Assembly: GCA_002633005.1 (NCBI GenBank)
Contig: NMRA01000262.1
Location: 322,298-386,297, forward strand
Length of the DNA: 64,000 nucleotides
Reading direction: 5' to 3'
DNA from: Phoronis australis
Lineage: Eukaryota > Phoronida > Phoronidae
Part shown: positions 53,801 to 62,800 of the stretch, piece after piece
Layout: each line of letters begins with the position of its first letter
How positions within the stretch are numbered: position 1 is the stretch's first letter
The notes under the pieces: generated by a model
Databases searched by the model: none
Seen by the model: the letters and a program-made list of their open reading frames with translations, nothing else
Told to the model about the DNA's origin: nothing
Position numbers and translations under genes: made by a program

Positions 53801-56800
53801 TCTGAAGTTTTGAGTTGTCTCAGACTAGCTCAAATCTAATGGCCATCATGTAAAAACATGATCACATAATATAAAAAATAGAAGCTTATTCTAAATTTGG
53901 AATACTAATCTCAAAAATACTTTCAAATTCAATTTTCAAGATTCCATGTCCTGAAATTCATTTTACTTTCTTTTGCCTTACGCTAGAGCCTGGTGTTGTT
54001 CGTTGCCTGTCTCTGTCATGACCTGGATCACCGTGGCAAGACCAACGCGTTCATGGTAAAGAGTGCCTCCCCTCTGGCCGCCATTTACTCTACATCGACT
54101 ATGGAGCACCATCATTTCAACCAAACTGTCTCAATACTACAGCAGGATGGCCACAATGTGTTCCGATACTTGTCACCTCAAGAGTACAAGCAGGTCAGTG
54201 GATGGTTTTCTGTCTGTGATACTGCAGGGTAGCCAGGGGTGTGTTCCACAGTGCGAAACACTCAACTGGTCGCTTGCAGCCAAAATATTTGGCTTGTGTG
54301 AATTTCTCCATTTTTCTGGGCTATGCTAGTAAGGTTGTGAGCTTTCTCTCAACACACTTGCCTTTCATCTTGTCAAGCTTTCAATTAGAATCTTATTTCT
54401 AAGGAATGCACCTTGGTCTTCCTCTCTTGTGGCCATTAGAGCATTCTCATCACTATTGTACTTTTTCATGAATAAACTTCTTTTACCACAGGTTGTATTT
54501 ACATTCCCACACATTGCAATTCTTTTCTTAAAAATATATTTTTGCAATGTACGAATTTCAGTTCAAACTCTTGAACGAGCAAGAGTTAGGAAATGTGCTT
54601 TTAACTTAAAACTGTTGAAATGTATCAATACTGTGTAACAATACTGTGTAACAATACTGTGTATGTATATGTATCAATACTGTGTATCTGTATGTATCAA
54701 TACTGTGTATCTATATGTATCAGTACTGTGTATCTATAGTACATGAGGAAAAATGTGCTCTGCAGAATGCTTAATATGACTTTTGAGAAAAACATCATTT
54801 TCAGATTTATTCAAACTGACTGTGGAAAAAATAATAATTCTTAATCCTATTTTTCAAAGGCTCCCTGCTTAGAAATTTCATCATTGTATAATTTGCTTAC
54901 TGTTATTCTGTACAAGACAAGCCAACAGCAAAGAAAATAAACTTTTCTGTAATGTTATTTTTTGATGATTAATGTGTCCAAAGGGAAATTAACTTGCTTG
55001 CCATACTGTGTTCCAAATTAAAGACTACTGTATTCAAACAAAAATAATGACCAACATTGTCTTTTTTCGTTTTTCAAATGCTCACTGTATTGCCAAAATG
55101 TTAAAAGTTTCATACTAATATATAGTTTTCAAATTATCAATAATTGTGTTTGGACACTCTCGTTGCAAATTTTACTAAACTTTTGATAAAATGAAAGTTT
55201 AACTGTTCTGCAACATTGTTTTCTAATTTGAAGAAACTTCATATTCTCTTCTATTGTAAAAATCACGCCTGCTCCAAACTAGAAGAAACTAAATGTTTGC
55301 AACAGCAAATCAAACTGAGGGTCATATAGTTGAAGTTCCTGGACCAGTTCATATACTTTTGGTTGCAGTGTTCGCAGAGTTGGAAATGTTAAATAACTTT
55401 GTAAACTTTCCTTCTCTTCACCCCATTGTTTGTATGCCTTTAAGATAGCGAAATCATTTACAAAATTTTCAAGTAAAGTAAAGATTTTATTTTTACCTTA
55501 TGCATGCTTTGACAAGAGAAAACTGGACAGTGCTCCTAAAATCATAAAAATATGTTGGTTAAATTCAGAATTGGTCAATTCAGTTTTGTTTCTTACTATG
55601 AAGAATGAGCTTGTTTGCAAAGTCTCTGGTGGCATTTTTATTGTCCATCTTTCCAGAGAGAATATTATTTCACGACTATATAGCTATTCTCTAACACTGT
55701 ATTGTACCACAATTCTCCTACACTGTGCTGTACCACTATTCTCCTACACTGTGCTGTACCACTATTCTCCTACACTGTGCTGTACCACTATTCTCCTACA
55801 CTGTATTCTCCTACACTGTGTTGTACCACTGTTTTCCTACATTGTGCTGTACCACAATTCTCCTACACTGTGTTGTACCACTGTTTTCCTACATTGTGCT
55901 GTACCACTATTCTCCTACACTGTGCTGTACCACTATTCTCTAACACTGTGCTGTACCACTATTCTCCTACACTGTATTCTCCTACACTGTATTCTCCTAC
56001 ACTGTGTTGTACCACTATTCTCTAACACTGTGCTGTACCACTATTCTCTAACACTGTGCTGTACCACTATTCTCCTACACTGTATTCTCCTACACTGTGT
56101 TGTACCACTATTGTCTAACACTGTGCTGTACCACTATTCTCTAACACTGTGCTGTACCACTATTCTCCTACACTGTATTCTACACTGTATTCTCCTACAC
56201 TGTGTTGTACCACTATTCTCTAACACTGTGCTGTACCACTATTCTCTAACACTGTGCTGTACCACTATTCTCCTACACTGTATTCTCCTACACTGTATTC
56301 TCCTACACTGTGTTGTACCACTATTCTCTTACGCTGTCTTGTACCATGACTATTCTAGTAATAATAAACAATCTATTCACACCAACCCCTGGTCTCCTTT
56401 TCATCTCATGCGATGCATGATTTTTATCTGGTCCAGGTGTCATGAATGAAATAGTAAGTGTAAGCATTATAATTACAGAGAGTGTACACTACCATAATTC
56501 AACTCCCCATTTCTACAGGAGTTTTCATTGGTAGTCCATGGATATTCCTTATTGAAATTTAAAATATGTTTACTCTGAAAAATGAGAATGCTTTTGTTTA
56601 TTTTCAGGCACTTGGAAAAATCAAAGAGTGTATCTTAGCAACAGACCTGGCCTTATTCTTTGGGAACAGAGCAAAACTTAAGGAACTTGTTGATCAAAAG
56701 AAATTTGACCCTACAATACTGAATCACAGGTAAAAAAACAGCTGCAATTTAAAGTGTTAAGACATGCAATTAACCCACTTACTATCGCACTCATCTGATT

Positions 56801-59800
56801 TAAAGCCCAAGATGTATAAATTGAAAATGTCAAATGTCAGGATGTAGAGAAATTTCCCTGTTGAAATGAAGTACTCATACAAACTGAAAGCAACTTGCTT
56901 ATTTTCACACAAAATGACTGAAAACAAGATTTAGTGTTACTGCCAATTTCATAGCTGATCCCAAGTTATGCCAATGTCCACCAAACTTTGATGAGATATA
57001 GTTTGATCAATTTTTTTGAATGGAAACAAGAGACTTATCAGAATATTTGGTCTGTAGAATTTGGGACATTGGACATTCAGTACATAATTGTATACAAGTT
57101 GCTGACTAAGTTGTCTTTGGGAGGACATTATGTTCAAGTTGCTGACTTAGTTCTAGTTTTGAATCTGTTCTTTTATCATTTTTGCGTGTAGAAGGTTAGT
57201 GGAGGCCATATTGATGACTGGATGTGACCTGTGTGCAAGTACCAAACCCTGGGACATCCAATGCAATACTGTTAGCGTTATATTTGAGGAATTTTACCTC
57301 CAGGTAGAGATCAATTGCCATAGATTACTGTCAATGCATGAGTCACTGTAGTGAAGAGTAGAGTTGTAGAAACAGTTTTCTACTGCATTGGAGGTGGTTA
57401 GTCTCACCTCCATGTACAATAATACCTGCTATAGGTTGGCAAGGCAATGTATGGGTGTTGTGAGTGGTGTGAGCTGTAGTCTATTTCTCTGAAGCCTGTA
57501 GTGATTTCTATTCTGAATATTAGAAGAAAACATGGGTTTATAGACTCTTTAAATTGCTTTTTTGAATGATTGGTCTATTACATCACTTCATTGTCAAAAT
57601 AATTACATAATGAGACAGTGAGAGACATTCACTCAAGCAACTAAGGATGACAAAGAAGGACAATCAGGACAAGAAAAATTGTAATGTATTTTATAGTATT
57701 ATGATGGTTGTTCTTTTTATTGATATAGTTATTATAATGTTGAATTTAGATGGTTTACAATCATGGCACACAACTAAGAGTTAAGAGCAACATTGTACGA
57801 AACAAGACAAGGCATGCAATAGTGTCAGTGCAAATAATAAATATATTAATAGATAATAAAACTATAAAGGATATTTTCATCGTGTTTGGTAGGTTTATTC
57901 CAAAATACACGAATACACAAAACAGTAATAATAAGTAAATAATTAAAGTAACAAATAAGATAAGGACACACTACAGACACATGGTAATAGGAGCCTATCA
58001 AAGAACTTCCCTTCATTGCTCTGTGATGCTTTGTAGTGTCAAAAAGGTGTGCTCCATTGCACGTTTCAAATGTCTGACACATACCATCATTATTTTTCTT
58101 TTGCCATAGTCGATAAAAAACGAATGAAATTTTTGTCATCACCGACGATTATTATCACTGAGAAGTAGTTACTTGTGCACACTTTAAAACCAGTAATTTC
58201 TTTTTGTCTTCATTGTTTTATACTTTACAGTGACCTCAACACCATTACTCTGAAACTTGTTTCTTGTTTGTAAATGTTATCTTAGAACTCCATTTCTGTG
58301 TATTTCTATTAATGACTCATATTTTACTACCAATTATCAGATCAGAAAAGCATCGGCTATGAATGATTGCATTTTGTTGCAAGGTTAGATAATTGTTTGG
58401 AATTCAAAACCAACAAAGAACTGGGAAAATGACATTGCTTTCATGCTTCACAATATTTAAATTTAATTTTTTTTTCAAAATTATTCACCAGGTTCATACG
58501 TACACTCGCTATTTTGTTTCATGATTTTCCTTTCTCACTCTCAGTTGCTGCCTGTTTTCACAACCTATTTGGCTCACACTTTTCCACTCTACTTTAACTG
58601 GTAGAAGCCTTTCCCCGCTCTCCACCTGGCAATCTTGCTCAGAGTGAAAAGCTACACTTGGAGCAGATCTGCTCCTATTTTTTCAGTGTATGTCAGGGTC
58701 TTATACCATTATTGCTAGTGCATGCTTTGATCAGTTCTTTACATCCTGGGTCCAGATCTGTTCATAATTGCTAGTGCATCATGGGCTTAGATGAACTCAT
58801 TTACAGTACAAGCTAAAAGAAAGCAGACACCATTTCCACATCATGGCTATCAATTCCGCCTGCATTTTTTTCCCGCTGAACTCGAACTGGAAATAACACA
58901 CCACGATGCATAATAACAGCTGTAATCTGTCATCATAACTCTAATGACATCATACCGGTCCATTACTTTGAACAACCAAGTACTTATGAGGCAACAACTC
59001 AACTACCAAAGTACATAATGGCACACTGCCCAATTACAAGATTTTTGCCCAGTGACAATCATAAAAGTTTAACTATACCTTTCAATCACGCAGAGTTTGG
59101 GTATTTTCTGTTAGCTGTTAGCGGACTGAGACCAATGCCTACGTACAGCTGAATTATGAAAAAAAAAATTTTACCGTAATCAGTTTGCAAAATACTTGCA
59201 TGGGATAAATATTTCTGCACGATTAGAGCAAAATTGTTCTCATGAACATTCTGATTCTGTCGCGTATTTTGTAAGCAAGACCATGTACCTTAAATGATGA
59301 ATTTGCGAAGCCTCAAAGTACTGCACAGGGCATCGGAATATGTTAAATTGTGCCCTTTAGAAAAAGATAACAATGTTACTAGGTGTTGTAATACCATAAC
59401 AAATAACAAAAAACAAAACATCAAATACAATCCTTTCTTCATGTGCTCAAAATTATCTTCATGAGACCAGGGACGGAAAGACATCAAATAATTAATAAAG
59501 CAACCGAAAGAATGAACTGTAGACCAATGAAAGCGGAAGGCGGAGATTTTTGTGGAAATTGTACATAAGAGTGTGGGCCTAAATCAGCGCTCTGGTGTTG
59601 TGTCAATATCATGAACAACATGAAATCAGTAGCACAGTACATGTACATGAATCAGTTTTAATTCGATGTAACTTGAGACAGAAACGCGGACTTTTGCATG
59701 TATAAAGTAGCAATGAGTGACCTAATTACAGTGTAACTGTCGCTTGCATTGGGATTCATCTTTTAAAGTTAACTTGAGGTTTGTTCACGATTGATTAGAT

Positions 59801-62800
59801 CAGAAATATAGGAACAACTAGCTATTCCACTTGAATTAAACATGACATGTCTACTCATACATGACATGTCTACTCATACATGACATGTCTACTCATACAT
59901 GACATGTCTACTCATACATGACATGTGTACACTTATACATGACATGTCTATTCATACATGACATGTCTACTCATACAGTTAATTCCGCTAAACATGACAT
60001 TTCTACTCATACAGTGCAGTTTCGCTAAATTATGTCAACTGAAATAGCATGGAATTTTATCTGCTCAGCAGGCCTGACTTGGAATACCTTTGTTTTTTCC
60101 GTTTACTTTTGGCTTGAACTGTATTAACTAGTGCATGCTGGGATCAGATCTGTTCACATTACTAAGAGTGCATATTGTAGATTCATCACGGCTTGGAATT
60201 TTCCTCTTTTAAGAGGATTACCTCTTTTTTGATTTCCACTTGTTTCCAGTTTCCCCTTTTTTTGTTTTTTTTTTCATTTTGACTTGATTCACTCAAAAAT
60301 GTTTATTTCAGTTAATTTTTACATCACAAAAATATCTCCATCGCACTATCCTATTTATTTGTGGAACGATACATCACCTGTCCTCGTTTTTGTCATTGGT
60401 CATTCCAAGCCCTGATTCATAATAGCTATAGTGCATGTTCTTGGGATCATATCTGTCGTGTAGCAGGATCAGATCTTTTCACATATCTGACTAGTGCATG
60501 ATGGGATCTAGGTTGCATCCTATAGATACAAGGCTGTAGTCACGTGATAGTGTAATCATGTGCTTCCCTTTTAATGGATGGCAACATTTTGATGGTGAGG
60601 AAGTACATGATAACAATTCTCTCACAAGAAACTTAATTGGTCTCAGGAACGCAATCCAGATCTGTTCACATAACTAGGGGATGATGAGGTCATATCTGCT
60701 CATATAACTAGTGCATGATGAAGTCATATCTGTTCATATAACTAGTGCATGATGAGATCAGACCTCTTCATATAGCTAGTGCATGCTTGTCGTTGTTGCT
60801 ATCGTCGTAACTGTTGTCATTCTAGAGAGATGTTGATGTACCACAGTATGACTGCTGCTGATCTTTGCTCAATGTATAAACCATGGAACCTCCAGGTCAA
60901 GTTAGTTAACATCATTATGGAAGAGTTCTGGCAACAGGTAATGCATGTTGTAGCAACACAATATGGTAGTTATATAACCATTAAAGCCATTGGAAATTAA
61001 TGTTTTTTTCTAAATGTTGTTATGTGTAGCTTATTGTGAGATAGCCTGTAGCCTGGCTGCTACATGAAGTAGTGACATTTTGTGAGCTTATTACATGCCA
61101 TCTGTTTATCATGTTGCCTAATGATGGAACATAAAATCATTCATTTGAATTTGTTCACAATGTCTTCATGATGACATCCATTTTTATTTTCTGATAACTT
61201 TCAACATAAACAAGCAGATTCTCCTGGAACAGTACCCAAACTTTTGCTTCTTATTTTCTTCCCAGTAAAATCAGGGACTTCAACTTTTGTAGACTGTCAA
61301 TTTTTAGTATTAAGCTTATGCTGATGAATGTTTTTCAATCCCTGAGCGTTTTTGGCGGCATGCCAGCAGTTTTCCCAAATGTTCCTTGCATTAGTCAAGT
61401 GAAATAATCTATGTTTGTAAAGATGGCAAAATTTGACAAGGTTAAGCTGGTCCATCCTACACAGCGATACTGGAATCTTGCTGTATTTACCCAGGATGTT
61501 ATAAACATCCGTCGGAACATTTGCTCTCTCCTTTTCGTGCCATTGGAATTACACTTATTTGTTGTTGTCTGATTCTTTTCAAGTTTTATTCGTAATTCCA
61601 ATGCTAATAAAGTATTACTGCTGTGTTATAGGCTGCATCTCCGATGTGAGAAATTTTAATAAACTGGACAGTCAAATGCCCATGTATACGTGATGTGATA
61701 TTCTTTGCCTTACTGACATCAATGAGAGACACAAAAATGTGCATGATTTCCAAAAAAGAGGTCACAGGCGTTTTTATCTCTGGGACAAATGAGAGTTCTA
61801 TTGCCCAACTGAGACTAAACCTTACAAATATGAATTCAAGCACTTTTACAGAAGGTGTTGGAAATGTTCCCCATCGGCATCTAAGCACAATTTAATTCGC
61901 ACAGCTCTATGGAATACATTAGTCAAGAATGAAATTGACAAACTACTGAAAAAACTCTTATAGGCACATTGAGTGCTACATGAAGTTTTGAGCCCCAAGC
62001 TCAAGCAGAAAAAATTATTACGAAATGTTTGTGGCCAAGATGTCTAAGGAGATTCACCTTGTATTCAAACTTTTGTATGTTTTTTCCACAAATATAAGCA
62101 GTGCACTATGTTAGTGTGAGTCACAAATACTTATGTTCACTTACAACCATTTCAGGGTGATGAGGAGAAGACACAAGGAATCCAACCTATAGCTATGATG
62201 GACAGAGCCAAGGCACACCAGCTTCCTCAGAGCCAGGTACTGTTTTAACAAGCACTTCCTGCAATACCACAGTGCTCTTTTGATTCTGCAGTATTTACCC
62301 ACAAACCTGTGCATTTGCTGGGCACTTCCCTCACAGCTGTGCACTGCTGCTGTGTTAATAACTATAGTTTGCCATTTGTCATCATTCTTACGCCAATAAA
62401 ATTTTAAGTGAGTTGCAATACAAACTCAAGTCCCTGGGATCCACACACATAGTTACACTAGAACAACTTGCACTAGTGCAACTTACCATGGGCGGCGCAG
62501 CACTGAAAAAAGTGGGGACTATCAGCCCCCCTGTGGTACACCGCCCATAGACCATGGGTGCCAGAGCACTGAAAAAAGTGGGACTATAGCCCCCAGCCCC
62601 CCTATGGTGCGCCGCCCATGCTTACCCCTCTTTTAAGTGGAGCTTCCACATATATCCAATAACTGGGCCAGGTGCCTTCATCTATTCTCACTCAAGTCAA
62701 GGTAAAAATAATTCAAATTAAGTTAGTGTGTAGGTAGTTAATAGAGAAGATATTCTGGACACGTCCTAGTAAGTGCACACCACCAGGACAAGTAATGCCA

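Noticed and set aside
55430-56449. 339-codon open frame, the longest in the window
   Set aside because: Most of it is the 26-bp satellite read through (repeated [13 protein letters not shown]-type peptide), shorter frames overlap it in other phases, and it lies in intron 19. Not a gene.
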